DNA from: Pterois miles
Lineage: Eukaryota > Chordata > Actinopteri > Perciformes > Scorpaenidae
Length of the DNA: 64,000 nucleotides
Assembly: GCA_947000775.1 (NCBI GenBank)
Contig: CAMQGK010000637.1
Span: 25,350,001 to 25,414,000, forward strand
Reading direction: 5' to 3'
The position numbers were made by a program, and so were the translations under genes. Under the pieces are notes generated by a model. It had not been told where the DNA came from and did no database searches. It worked only from the letters and a program-made list of their open reading frames with translations. Shown one piece after another: positions 54,531 to 64,000 of the stretch (position 1 is its first letter; each line of letters starts with the position of its first letter).

Positions 54531-56520
54531 AAAGAAATGTCACAGCATAGTATGTCAAAAAAAAAGTCACAGTATAGTATGTCAAGTCATGATGAAAATC
54601 ATAGTATATTATGTCGAAAAAAGTCATGAAAAAAGTCAGCATAGTATGTCGAAAAAAGTCAATACAGTATGTCAATATAAGTCAGGAAAAAAATCATTGT
54701 ATAGTATGTCGAAAAAAGTAATGAAAAAAGTCGTATTGTATGTCGAAAAAAGTCACAATAAAAGTCATAGGATATTATGTCGAAAAAAGTTATATTATAG
54801 TATGTCAAAAGTTACAAAAACAGTCATAGTATAGTATGTCAAAAAAAGTCATGAAAAAAGTCATGGTATAGAATGTCGAAAAAATTCATAGCATAGTATG
54901 TTGAAAAAAGTCGTAGTATAGTATGTCAAAAAAAGTCATGAAAAATTCATAGTAAAGTATGTCGAAAAAAAAGTCACGATAAAAGTTATAGGATAGTATG
55001 TCAAAAAAATTCATGAAAAAAGTCAGTATAGTATGTCGCAAAAAGTTATATTACAGTATGTCGAAAAAAATCATGAAAAAAGTCATGGTATAATATTGCA
55101 AAAAGTCATGAAAAAAGTCATACTATACTATGTCGAAAAAAGTCATACTATAGTATGTCGAAAAAAGTCATAAAAAAGGCATAGTATAGTATGTCGAAAA
55201 AAGTTATATTACATTATGTCAACAAAAGTTATGAAAAAAGTCACCGTATAGTATGTCAAAAAAAGTCATGAAAAAAGTCATAATATAGTATGTCGAAAAA
55301 ATTCATAGTATAGTATGTCAAAAAAGTAATAGTATAGTATGTCGAAAAAATTCATAGTATAGTATGTCGAAAAAAGTCATTGTAAAGTATGTCGAAAAAA
55401 TTCATAGTATAGTAGGTTGAAAAGTCATGACAAAAGTCATAGTATAGTAGTCATAAGTAAAGTAGTCATACTATATTGTCGAAAAAAGTCATGAAAGAAA
55501 GTCATCGTATTGTATTTCGAAAAAAGTCATGAAAAAGTCATAGTATAGTATGTCAAAAAGTCATAGCATAGTATGTCGAAAAAAAGTCATAGTATAGTAT
55601 GTCGAAAAAGGTCATGAAAAAAGTCAGTAAAGCATGTCATAATATCGTATGTTGAAAAAAGTAATGAAAAAAGTACTAGTATACTATGTCGAAAAAAGTC
55701 ATAGTACAGTATGTCGAAAAAAGTCATTGTATAGTATGTCGAAAAAAGTCATAGTATACTATGTCGAAAAAAGTCATAGTATACTATGTCGAAAAGTCAT
55801 AGTATACTATGTCGAAAAAAGTCATAGTATAGTATGTCGAAAAAAGTCATAATATCGTATGTCAAAAAAGTAATGAAAATGTCATAGTACAGTATGTCAA
55901 AATAAGACATGAAAAATTCATAGGATATTATGTTGAAAAATGCAAAGAAAAAAGTCATAGTATAGTATGTCAAAAACAATCATGTAAAAGTCAGTATAGT
56001 ATGTTGAAAAAAGTTATATTACAGTATGTCAACAAAAGTCATGAAAAAAGTCATAGTATAGTATGTCGAAAAAATCATGAAAAAAGTCATCGTATAATAT
56101 TGCGAAAAAATTCATGAAAAAGTTATAGTTTAGTCTGTCGAAAAAAGTCATAGGAAAGGGTGTCAAAAAAAGTCATAAAAAAGTCATAGCACAGTATGTC
56201 GAAAAAGTTATGAAAAAAGTCACTATATAGTATGTCAGAAAAAGTGACGAACAAGTCATAGTATAGTATCAAAAAAAAGTCAGAATACTATGTAAAAAAA
56301 CAAAGACAGTAAAGTACGTGGAAAAAGTCAGGAAAAAGTCACAGTATAGTATGTCAAAAAAAGTCATGAAATAAGTCTTAATATAATATGTCAGGAAAAA
56401 GTCTACAATAGTATGCAAAAAAAAAAACCTCATGAAAAAGTCAGTGTATCATGTAGAAATCATAGCATGAAAAAAATAATAGTCTTCGATGTCAGAAAAA
56501 GTCATAGTATAGTCTGTAAA
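54530..56520 (-). repeat. Right edge: ~37-bp units, minus polarity
   Basis: Units read GTCATAGTATAGTATGTCG, AAAAAAGTCATGAAAAAA. These are the complement of the left-edge unit, with frequent loss of the AAAAAAGTCATG half (giving about 25-bp units near 55.3-55.8 kb). Minor decay continues to about 56.5 kb, where unique DNA resumes. Confidence 0.92.
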
Positions 56521-56539
56521 ATTATTTGTATTTCCTTAC

Positions 56540-56605
56540 TCTGAATTCGTCCAGCATCCTCTGCTTGTCTTAGCGCTCATCTCCGAGGTGGCTGAGCTGC
56601 TTTTT
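56540..56605 (-). pseudogene. Exon 3 of a decayed coiled-coil gene
   Basis: On the minus strand, tttttaatcag precedes a 66-nt segment that ends at a gtaagg donor. Its phase-0 frame reads KKQLSHLGDER, an in-frame TAA, then DKQRMLDEFR. The charged helical character on both sides of the stop suggests a real exon hit by a nonsense change (or a sequencing error). It starts 20 bp from the satellite edge, so any further exons would lie beyond 41 kb of repeat. The protein family was not identified. Confidence 0.42.
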
Positions 56606-56733
56606 CTGATTAAAAAAAAAAAACAAAAAAAACATATTAAACACATTCAGATATAAAAAAGCCTGTTATTTGACTGTTGACTGCTGCCAGCTGTGTACAG
56701 ACGCTCGTGTTTTCCAGGTCCACGTTTCCTCAC

Positions 56734-56793
56734 CATGATGTTCTTGTCTCCATCCAGTCTGCTGCTCCTTCCCCAACACTTTCTGTCCGTTCT
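56734..56793 (-). pseudogene. Exon 2 of a decayed coiled-coil gene
   Basis: The borders are strong: ttttcagttctcag before and gtgagg after a 60-nt (20-codon) segment. The end reads RLDGDKNIM in the frame that continues into the 56540-56605 exon. The start looks more protein-like in another frame (ENGQKVLGKEQQ), implying a frameshift in the middle. An alternative acceptor seven bases upstream (tcttttcag) is possible. Confidence 0.42.
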
Positions 56794-57049
56794 CTGAGAA
56801 CTGAAAAGACGACAAATAAGCTCCTTAAATGGGCTGTAATGCTCGTTTCAGGTATTCTGATGTTCTGGACAGAGGTAATGATTTTCTCAGGAGGTGTAAA
56901 TCACTTTGAATGATGATGTCTGAATATCCATGTCTATTACAGACCACATCGTTCATGAGGTTCAGAAAGTTAAGAGGCCACTAAATTTAAAATATTTTAT
57001 ATACTTTCAACATTAAACACAGCTGGTAATGACAAAAAAAATATCCTAC

Positions 57050-57125
57050 CTCAGAGCTTCAGCGCGTTCTCTCTCCGTCTGTACGTTCCTGTTCCTCCCA
57101 GATGTCATCCATTGAGGCCACATAT
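57050..57125 (-). pseudogene. Exon 1 (of those visible) of a decayed coiled-coil gene
   Basis: ttgtcacacttttag precedes a 76-nt segment ending GAG|gtagga. One frame gives YVASMDDIWEEQERTDGERT and then stops at TGA before the donor. A one-base shift after EEQE gives VQTERERAEALR, open to the donor. The Glu/Arg-rich composition fits a coiled coil. The lesion, with those in the next two segments, argues for a pseudogene, but each could be an assembly error. No start codon context or promoter was identified. Confidence 0.4.
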
Positions 57126-57170
57126 CTAAAAGTGTGACAAAAGCACAATGTTCGTGAGAGCAAAGCCAGA

Positions 57171-57228
57171 GTGTGTGTGTGTGTGTGTGTACACAGGAAG
57201 TGAGTGGTGAAGCAAGAGAGAGAGAGAG
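57171..57228. repeat. (GT)10 and (AG)7 microsatellites
   Basis: gt repeats at 57171-57190 and ag repeats at 57215-57228, separated by unique sequence. Confidence 0.9.
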
Positions 57229-57229
57229 C

Positions 57230-58950
57230 GCCGAACTTTAAGTTTGGCCACATTTTGTTGTAGCCTGCTGAGCATGGGAACGCCCACCGCAGCTTTTCAT
57301 AGACATTGCATTGACAGTGTGACAGTTAGGGTATGTGTGGCCTCTTTTGTTCATGAATGATAAAATAGTAGCCACACAACCAGGCGCTGTAAGGTTGATG
57401 TGAAGGTTGGTAATAAACAACGAGCATCATGGGAACCCCAGTATAGGTGTCGCTGCGAATTTTTGTATCGTCTTCTGTGCTCGCAAGCTATCTCAACCAT
57501 TAAACATGGACCCACGGTGCAAACAGCAGGCCACCGGCTACCATCTAATCTTTTATATAATTATTTTTCATACATTTTGCCTTATAAGTTGTAAGTTACT
57601 GTAAGTAAGAGACTGAAATGCATTTAACTTCTCACTTTATGCATTTTGCTTTACTGCAGCACCTTTATTGTTTCTGTGCTAAGTTTCTTAATGAATGTGG
57701 TCTGAACTATGCCAACATATCATCATATACTACCTCAACTAAATGTAACTTTCTTTTAATAGGGTGCCTGTTTGAAATCAGTTCCACCCCTGCAATAACT
57801 ACACTGACGACACTGAAATGTTATGAAGATAAACAGCTGTAATTGAATAACACTGTTTTCTGGGCAACAAGTAAACAAACATGCAGCCAACTACAAATGG
57901 ATTATAATAGGAAAGCGAAATTTGGAGATTTATTGTTGATATTTGGGGTGTTGGTTCAGGATGTGTTGAGTGAATTTTGCATGGTTGTCTTCCTAAAGCA
58001 TGCAGACTTCATTTAATTCATGTCAAAATATTTGGGCATGAATCAGTTCATTAACTGCAACGTATGTGAACCGCATCTAAAGTATGATTAAAACCAAGCT
58101 GAGAAGCATTGTTTCACTCATTTGTTTCTCACTGGTTGGACACGACTTAATGACATGAGCAACAGACTGAGAAGCAGCCAGCAGCAGATTCTGTTCATGC
58201 AAAGCCATTTATTTCAAAGGCAAATGTCTTTGTTTTCCTCAGTTTGTCTGCAGTGAGAAAACAAACTTATTAACAATAAGTCAAACTATCTCAATAGATA
58301 TTGCGCAATAAAGTATTAAGGTAGTGAATTAACTTACAAGATGCACACATCATGTTGGAGGTGAAGAGTGAAGAGAGGAAGGCCTCTCATTTAGTGGAAG
58401 TGAATGCACCTGAGGGGGGCGGTTCCTTTCCAGAGAGGAGCGCTTGTTTTATCCTCCCTGCCCCAGGTGTGGTCATATGATCTTTTTCTTGGGACTTTTA
58501 ACACTGTTCATTCTGTGTTCCAATACCCACAATACCATACTATAAAATACACAGTATGTCAAATGCAGGTTGCCAAAAATACTTTTATATGTTGCAGTAT
58601 GCAAGTTAGCAAGGTTTTCTGGCTATTCCGACCCACAATCTTCTGCGTAGCAGATATATAAGCAAGAGGGTCAAAGTTCAAAGTGCAAAGATATGAAGTA
58701 GTCTCAACTGTATGCACACTGCAACAGTACGTACTTTGTAAGGGCAGCTGCAGTATGTACTAAAAGTAAAAAGAAAAAGTATGCAATTTGAAAGTCTCTG
58801 ACACCTTGTATCACTGCATCTGTGCCCACACAAGTTTGATGTACTGTACTGACCATGATTGAAAATGTTTTACACTCACTGTGTCTACAAAAAGGAGTGA
58901 TGCAAACAAACCCCTTTTCCTACGTCAGATATCACTGATTTCTTGGATTT
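57230..58950. other. Non-coding stretch, nothing supported
   Basis: I find no exon with two good borders. Around 58540-58800 there are repeated words of the type agtatgt and gtatgcac, reminiscent of a degenerate teleost repeat and slightly like the satellite core, but no tandem unit can be defined. Confidence 0.35.
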
Positions 58951-59318
58951 ATGGTGCCTTCAAATGAAACTTGGGAACTTGTGTTTTCGAGATGGGAAGT
59001 TGTGAACACGACATGCGTCGTGTTCAAGTGATTAAGTTGTGAAGAACACCTCTGCTAAGCGACGGCAATATTAATGTTACCATCACACGACGCCACAGAA
59101 GCTAACTGTTCAGCAAGCTATTAAGTGGGTAACATAACGCAGGAGATGCAAAGACATGGGAGAGGAGAAAGATGAGGTTGTTGAGAATATCAACATTTTC
59201 CTCAGACATATACAATTACCAAGAAAACAATACATGACTAAAATTACAATATACTGTACTATCAACTTATTATGCACCGATAAATGAACTTCCATGGGCT
59301 GCGCCATTTCTCACGTCA
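58951..59318 (+). mobile_element. MITE of the ATGGTGCCTTCA family, copy 1 (right-truncated)
   Basis: It begins atggtgccttcaaatgaaac and shares with copy 2 (61142) the blocks cattcaagtgtttaagttga/gttcaagtgattaagttgtg, agcgacggcaatattaa and atgactaaaattacaatat. It contains an extra roughly 60 bp absent from copy 2 and lacks copy 2's last 140 bp and right terminus. Non-coding. Confidence 0.72.
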
Positions 59319-59329
59319 GCAAAGTAGTA

Positions 59330-59819
59330 GTAGGTGTAGTAGGTGGTACTCCTCTGGCTTGAATTTGAATGACAATGTAAAGACTGTTTACAGAGTGTTA
59401 GGTAGGTAGGTGAGCAATTGAATGGATCTTTGTAGATACGACAAAACACAGTTAGTGTAAATAAGAAAATATGACGAGACTGGCTACTGTCACAAAAAGA
59501 AAATAAAGCACTAAGTGAAGAGCAGCTTCAGACAAATCGAACGGGCTGCTCCAAAGTTTTATTTTTTTGGACAAAATGCCTTCATTGTGTTCACCATGAG
59601 CAGTGCTTCTGTGCAGTGCTGTGGTGGAAGGACAGGACTAAAAAAAGGGAATCTAAAGAAGACTGTAACTTTGGGAGCACACTCGCTCGGTCTAAAGAAA
59701 TGTAAACACCCAAAGCAGTAATACTGTACAGGGATGGGGGTGAATTCTACATTACTGTATGTAAGTGGGCATATGGAAAACATAATCTTAATCTGAAACA
59801 TGTGGTCTGACATTTTTAG
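59330..59819. other. Non-coding stretch before exon candidate
   Basis: A 68-codon plus-strand frame (59515-59721) has no motif and no matching borders. A gtaagtg at 59761 is too close to the acceptor at 59819 to be its partner. Nothing else was seen. Confidence 0.3.
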
Positions 59820-59962
59820 GTTGCCCGTTGATCTTTTAGACAAGATGCAGCTGCTGTGTGGATCCATTTACAAGCTTTCAAAGGAGCGCAGTATCAGATC
59901 CTTATGCAAGATACTGCATGTGTGTGAGAGAATAATACAAGAAGGGACAGATGAAGAGAAGG
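59820..59962 (+). CDS. Internal coding exon of an unidentified gene
   Basis: An acceptor (gacatttttag) and a strong donor (AAGG|gtgagt) bound a 143-nt segment with one frame open throughout: LPVDLLDKMQLLCGSIYKL, SKERSIRSLCKILHVCE, RIIQEGTDEEK, split-codon phase 1 at both ends. The leucine/isoleucine spacing predicts two amphipathic helices followed by an acidic linker, as in all-helical repeat proteins. I do not recognise the family. No confident neighbouring exon was found. A tttcacag acceptor at 60288 would add ETTAVLLLQ and then stop. Confidence 0.5.
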
Positions 59963-59969
59963 GTGAGTA

Positions 59970-61141
59970 TAACAAAATAATCATTATCAGTTGTTGCACA
60001 TTTCCGGGCTGAGGGCTTGAAAATGATGTTGTTGAGGCATCATGGCAGAGAGATGGGTGTAATTTTGCCATTGTAAATGCATGTGGAGACTGGTTATCGG
60101 TGGGAAGAACCTTTGATGGTGCACACAGAGTTTGGAAAAGAGCTTTAAATATTTAAAAACAGAGCCAAGCTAAGCTTTCCCAAGTGTCCCGACTTTAAAG
60201 ACTTTGTCGTGTCTTTGACACTGATACAACAGCCCCATTGTGAGGCAGAGCGGCAGACAGTCTGTGTTGTACTAATGTTGACCTTTCACAGAGACAACAG
60301 CGGTGTTACTGCTACAGTGACAGCTCCAACGATCACAAAGTTTCCGCAACACAGACTAGTCCAACTTTCTCACACAATTACACAAATGACTGTGTGAAAA
60401 AATATCACTCAGTCATCATTCGAGATCAGTCGAGCGAGAAATGACCTTTTATGTAGCGTGTGAATCCATCAGAGTACTCAAATATGATGTAGAGTATGTT
60501 CAGTGTGATGTATAATAGTATTATACTGTATTACTCTAATTTAAGTCTATCATTTAAACTACTAGAAAAGTAGTCAGCATGGGTGGCCCTCACAGCCAAT
60601 TATAGAGCACTTTTGAGACAGAGAAACACAAAATGCATGATGGGGAAATTATTTTGACCCACACTTATTATTTTCAGAGCTCACTGTGAGCTAGAAAAGA
60701 AGGTCAAATGTCAATGTAAGTAGCTGTCAATCACTTGAGGTTGCTAAAGCGCCATGGTAAGTGGTCTGCAGTGGGTCCCTGCAAAGTCCTCCTCCTTCCA
60801 CACTACAGCAGCTCAAGCTTGAATGACTAGACTCTTGAGGGTGGATTTCATGGAGTGGCACCAGTGGGTGGGTTATTCCCAATCACAGTCATTTCCTGGC
60901 CTTTCATCCCTCTCTCCCAAGCATGCTTCCCTGGAAGAATACAAACAGGAGCTGATGGTCTGTTCAGACGAGAAAGAGCTGAACAATGAAACACTTAGGT
61001 GACTGACGATAGAGGCAGAAAACACATAATCTCCAACATAAGAGCTTTGATAAGTCAGACTTTGAGAGTTTTTGAAAGGACTGGGATCCATCCTTAGTCG
61101 TGGGGATGGATCCCTGTAATGAAATACAGAAAGAGAGAATT
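59970..61141. other. Non-coding stretch, nothing firmly supported
   Basis: It contains the weak acceptor at 60288 discussed with the previous exon. A 42-codon open stretch follows it in another phase (60289-60447). No repeats were recognised. Confidence 0.3.
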
Positions 61142-61533
61142 ATGGTGCCTTCAAATGAAACTCATCAACTCATGTTTACGACTTCCCATGCGTTGCATTC
61201 AAGTGTTTAAGTTGAGAAGAACACTGCTGCAAAGCGACAGCAACATTAACGTTACTGTTACAGAAGCTAACAATTTATTGGGCAACATAATGAAGGAAAA
61301 TACATATAAAATTACCAAGAAAAACAATATATGACTAAAATTACAATATGTCAACTTATTATACACCGAGAAGTGAACTGAACATTTCTCACAATGTCAA
61401 CAAACACGTCACAACTCATGAACTCAGAGCTTTCAGAAACTTTCCACTTATGAGGTCGTGAAAACATGAGGGGGGCGTTCAAATGGGCCCAACTTGTGAC
61501 TATGGTGAACACGACCCCATATGAAGGCATCAT
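61142..61533 (+). mobile_element. MITE of the ATGGTGCCTTCA family, copy 2 (both ends)
   Basis: The left end atggtgccttcaaatga is matched by the inverted right end gaaggcatcat (61523-61533), so terminal inverted repeats of about 11 bp are visible with one mismatch. It is about 392 bp with no coding capacity. The superfamily is undetermined because target duplications are unclear. Confidence 0.75.
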
Positions 61534-62159
61534 TACAATACAGTAGTGCCAAACACATGCAACACACCAAAAACATCCAAATTGTCTATGAAGTCTAGGT
61601 AAAATGGCCAGTTTTAGGACAGGTGCAGAAGAGAAACTGGAAACATAAAAGTATGTTTAAATTCAGACAAATGAACCCAAACTGTGTTGTGCAAAAACAA
61701 AGTTTTGATCATGGAAATATTTAGGAAATCTGCTCACAATTAAAATCAATCATGGTCAGAAATCAGTGCTTTTAAATCAGGTCCAAGCATTGTAGTGTGG
61801 TGAAAACTGTAGTTTTCCCACTCAGCTCTGGGTCTCTTTTCAGGGACATCTGTGTCTGACTCAGACTTGGTGGAGGGGTAGTGCACCAAGCCCACAGCTG
61901 GTTTGGCAAATGAGAACCATGAGGGCTGTTTAATAATGGGACTGTGTGTTGTGGACAGATTGAGGAGAGGCGGAGAAACACTCCGACTGAGTCATACAGA
62001 TACAGTCTCAAAATAGTGCAGAAAGCAAGTAATATCTGGTAATGTCTTTCCTGATCAACTTTCTTCTGATCAAGTCTTAGAACAGCAACAGTAAATACTA
62101 ACACTTGGACTGTATGAACAGGAACTTTTTAGCTGTGCTGGTAATGTGGCCCTGAGGAC
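61534..62159. other. Non-coding stretch with one unsupported frame
   Basis: The minus strand has a 110-codon open frame (61772-62104) without recognisable motifs. Two short plus- and minus-strand pyrimidine tracts could mimic splice sites. I do not call a gene. Confidence 0.3.
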
Positions 62160-62315
62160 CACTGTCAGTCAGTTGATACACCTCTTTGGTCCAGGCTGAA
62201 ATACTGGATCGTCTGCCATGAAATTTAGTACTATATACGATATTTATGGTTCCAAAAGGATGGACCCTGATGACTGTGATCACCTCATCTAACGCCATCG
62301 TGAGGTTTCATATTT
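62160..62315 (+). repeat. Abundant teleost dispersed repeat, 5' fragment
   Basis: Words such as ctttggtccaggctgaaata, ctgccatgaaatttagtac and tcatctaacgccatcgtgag match, from memory, the first part of a very common perciform repeat (ggtccagactgaaatatct, then tgccatgaaatttggtaca, then catctagcgccatc). It is degenerate and non-coding. Confidence 0.6.
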
Positions 62316-62439
62316 GCTGTTTTGAGTGGAATGTCTTGACTATTGAGGGGACAGGAGGAATCAACCACAAACACTATACTGGGCCTGATAACTTATTGTC
62401 TGATAATGGGAAGTTTATAGTATAGTTTATAGTATGCAT

Positions 62440-62797
62440 GATAATGCATTAGTGCAACTTGAAATTTCAGATTGTAGTGGACTCAGTTTTAAAGCTAGAC
62501 TGGTATCAAATGAAGCTAGAATACCTAAGGGATCCATTGACGGGGTTTCTGGACTATATTTGTCATTGTTTTGTGTTGTTAATTGATTTCCAATAATAAA
62601 TATGTACATATATTTGTATAAAACAGCATATTTGACAACTCCCATGTTGATAACTATGTTAAATATTTGACATATCTCCATTTAGGGTACATTTTGAACA
62701 GATATAAAAATGTGTGATTAATTTGTAATTAATCCCGATTAAATATGGGCAATCACATGATTAATCACGTTCATAAATAGTTTAATCGATTGACATT
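62440..62797 (+). mobile_element. MITE of the AGGGCTGT family, copy 4 (internally deleted)
   Basis: It retains the left-middle block (gattgtagtggactcagttt) and the right third (ggtttctggactatatttgt, gtgttgttaattgatttcc, then ttaatcgattgaca). It lacks the roughly 300-bp centre with the CCCTTGACCTCTGACC and ACAGCTGTTGTT blocks. The deletion joins ccattga to cggggtttctgg. The left terminus is missing. Confidence 0.75.
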
Positions 62798-62901
62798 ATG
62801 TATTATTCTGATAATTAAATTCTAGCCAATAAATTATGAGCTGATGATGTGAAGCTAAATTGCTTTCAGTGACTTAAACACAGAATCTACCCACTCCGAT
62901 A

Positions 62902-62970
62902 CAGTAAGTGGCGGGATGCACCTTTAAAGTTAGTTTGTGATCCGCCAATAAACATGGAGGAGAAGAACGA
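62902..62970 (+). repeat. Short dispersed repeat (AGTAAGTGGCGG...), second copy
   Basis: Diverged relative of 8087-8156: cagtaagtggcgggatgcac, then agttagtttgtgatccgcc, then aataaacatggaggagaaga. Confidence 0.5.
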
Positions 62971-63194
62971 GTGCCGCACACTGACTAGAGAGCCAAACGT
63001 CTTTTTTTCCACAATTTCAGAAGAAGCCAACAGTATCGCAATTTGTAGTACTTAACTAGAAAACATGAACAAACATTTGAAGAGTCAGAAATTAGTTTTT
63101 GATTCAATAGTGATGTCAGATGTAGTTAGGTCAGCGCTATGGAGTATTAAATCAACCACCTTTGTCACTACGTCTACGCTCTTACCCTCAGGTG

Positions 63195-63275
63195 TACCAG
63201 GTATCGGCCATGAAAAGAAGTTAATAATCGGTTATCGGTATCCAAGAAAAAAATCCATATCTTGCATCACTAATG
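63195..63275. repeat. TATCGG-rich transposon-end fragment
   Basis: ggtatcggcc, taatcggttatcggtatcc and cttgcatcactaatg resemble the TATCGG-rich ends of hAT-like MITEs in fish, from memory. It is too short for a firm assignment. Confidence 0.28.
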
Positions 63276-63302
63276 GATTGTAATGTAGCACCATCATCAC
63301 AT

Positions 63303-63540
63303 CAACATGTGTTAATATTTGGTTTATGACTAAATACCTACAAAAATAACAATATCTCCATCGGCCTCAAGATGTACGCTACTTTATGTTTATAGTGATA
63401 ATTAGCGAATGTTAGCATATTACCAGGCTAAACTAGGGTAGTGAAGGTGGTAACCATTGTGAGTGTGTAAGCATGCTGATCAGAGCCTCCTGTACAGCCT
63501 CACAGAGCTGCTAGCGTGGCTGTAGACTCTTGTTATGCTC
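63303..63540 (+). repeat. Abundant teleost dispersed repeat, 3' fragment
   Basis: Words ggtttatgactaaatacct, attagcgaatgttagcatat, tacagcctcacagagctgc and tagcgtggctgtagactctt match, from memory, the later half of the same repeat as 62160-62315, same strand and order. This suggests one copy split by about 1 kb of later insertions. Confidence 0.65.
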
Positions 63541-64000
63541 TGGTTATTTAAGCATCAAGCAGCTTGTAGCATTTGCTTTTCTTTTTTTGGAGCACAGGTT
63601 TTGCAACACCCAGGTTTTAGGAGGCCGTGAGCTAAATATATCTGACCAGAATCAACAGAACCTGGACTATATGCATAAAACCCACAAAAACAAACCTGGA
63701 CAAGGTACACAGCACATTCACGTATGTACTGTATCTGTTCAAAACAAACTCTAAGCTAAATATAGTATGAGGCTATTTCTCCCCATTGTGAGTGGAAACA
63801 GGCCTGGGTCCAAAAAGCTCTCTGTACTTTCCCATAAAGCCCTCCTTTGGAAGAGGAAGAGGGATTTGGATGTTCTGTTTGTATCATAAGAGCCTCTGAC
63901 CTGAAATGTTTGAACCCTGTGCAGAAAATCACACATTAGGGAAGTAGTATCTCTTTACCCTACAGACTTGCTCCATTGCACCAGTGTATTAATGAGGTAC
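63541..64000. other. Right-end stretch, nothing supported
   Basis: Short frames on both strands (up to 74 codons), no borders or repeats recognised. Confidence 0.35.

Larger units (their letters stand above)
15470..56520. repeat. 41-kb AT-rich satellite/minisatellite array (whole)
   Basis: Continuous tandem repetition of units sharing the core CGACATACTATACTATGAC or its complement. It has five polarity/type segments: short units plus (15470-17306), mixed units minus (17330-18090), 153-bp units plus (18092-51658), diverged long units minus (51660-54530) and short units minus (54530-56520). The central units are the most uniform and the edges the most degenerate, the pattern expected from unequal exchange. 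Frames of up to about 105 codons inside it are read-through and not genes. I do not recognise it as a named satellite. Confidence 0.97.

Noticed and set aside
58540..58800. Agtatgt/gtatgcac words resembling the satellite core
   Set aside because: They are short and irregularly spaced, with no tandem unit. Similarity to the array is probably chance or a different repeat.
59515..59721. 68-codon plus-strand frame as an upstream exon
   Set aside because: No matching acceptor or donor, and the only nearby donor leaves an intron of under 60 bases.
60289..60447. Possible last exon after tttcacag
   Set aside because: The phase that fits the 59.8-kb exon stops after nine codons. The longer open frame is in the wrong phase and has no poly(A) signal close by.
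61772..62298. Adjacent minus-strand frames of 110 and 66 codons
   Set aside because: The second overlaps a dispersed teleost repeat, and the first has no motif or exon borders.

Overview
The window looks like nuclear DNA from a teleost fish, probably a percomorph. The evidence is two V-SINE copies, a second tRNA-headed SINE, several teleost-type MITE families, long CA/TG microsatellites, and a few isolated exon-like segments with GT-AG borders. No complete protein-coding gene can be read, and I saw no bacterial, phage or CRISPR features. Most of the long open frames are read-through of simple repeats or satellite.

Left flank (1-15.4 kb): unique AT-rich DNA sprinkled with repeats. These are a (TG)n tract at 2.1 kb, three copies of a MITE that begins AGGGCTGT (3.1, 11.6 and 14.4 kb), a V-SINE at 5.1 kb with target-site duplications, an extended TA/CA/TG low-complexity block (8.64-9.84 kb), and a small pogo-like MITE flanked by TA (10.84-11.10 kb). 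A CpG-rich patch at 8.2-8.6 kb, a start codon in good context and two downstream exon-like segments (11.35 and 12.81 kb) may form a short plus-strand transcript. Two minus-strand exon-like segments lie at 13.3 and 15.2 kb.

Centre (15.47-56.52 kb): one tandem array of about 41 kb. Its core (18.09-51.66 kb) holds roughly 215-220 copies of an AT-rich unit of about 153 bp. That unit is itself four diverged subunits of about 38 bp. The outer edges are built from a simpler 37-bp unit clearly related to those subunits. Polarity flips at about 17.3, 18.09 and 51.66 kb, so the two outer edges are inverted relative to each other. Embedded in the left edge are a V-SINE, a tRNA-SINE with perfect 12-bp target duplications, and a fragment of a Tc1/mariner transposase gene. 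Kilobase-scale duplications inside the core show recent higher-order amplification.

Right flank (56.5-64 kb): three minus-strand exon-like segments (56.5-57.1 kb) that together read as a decayed coiled-coil gene, one well-bordered plus-strand exon at 59.8 kb, two copies of another MITE (58.95 and 61.14 kb), a deleted fourth copy of the AGGGCTGT MITE, and two fragments of an abundant teleost repeat that may be one copy split by later insertions.

The most distinctive object is the satellite: its nested 38 to 153 bp to kilobase organisation and its mirror-like polarity. No gene pathway or operon is present. All coordinates of repeat borders are by eye.
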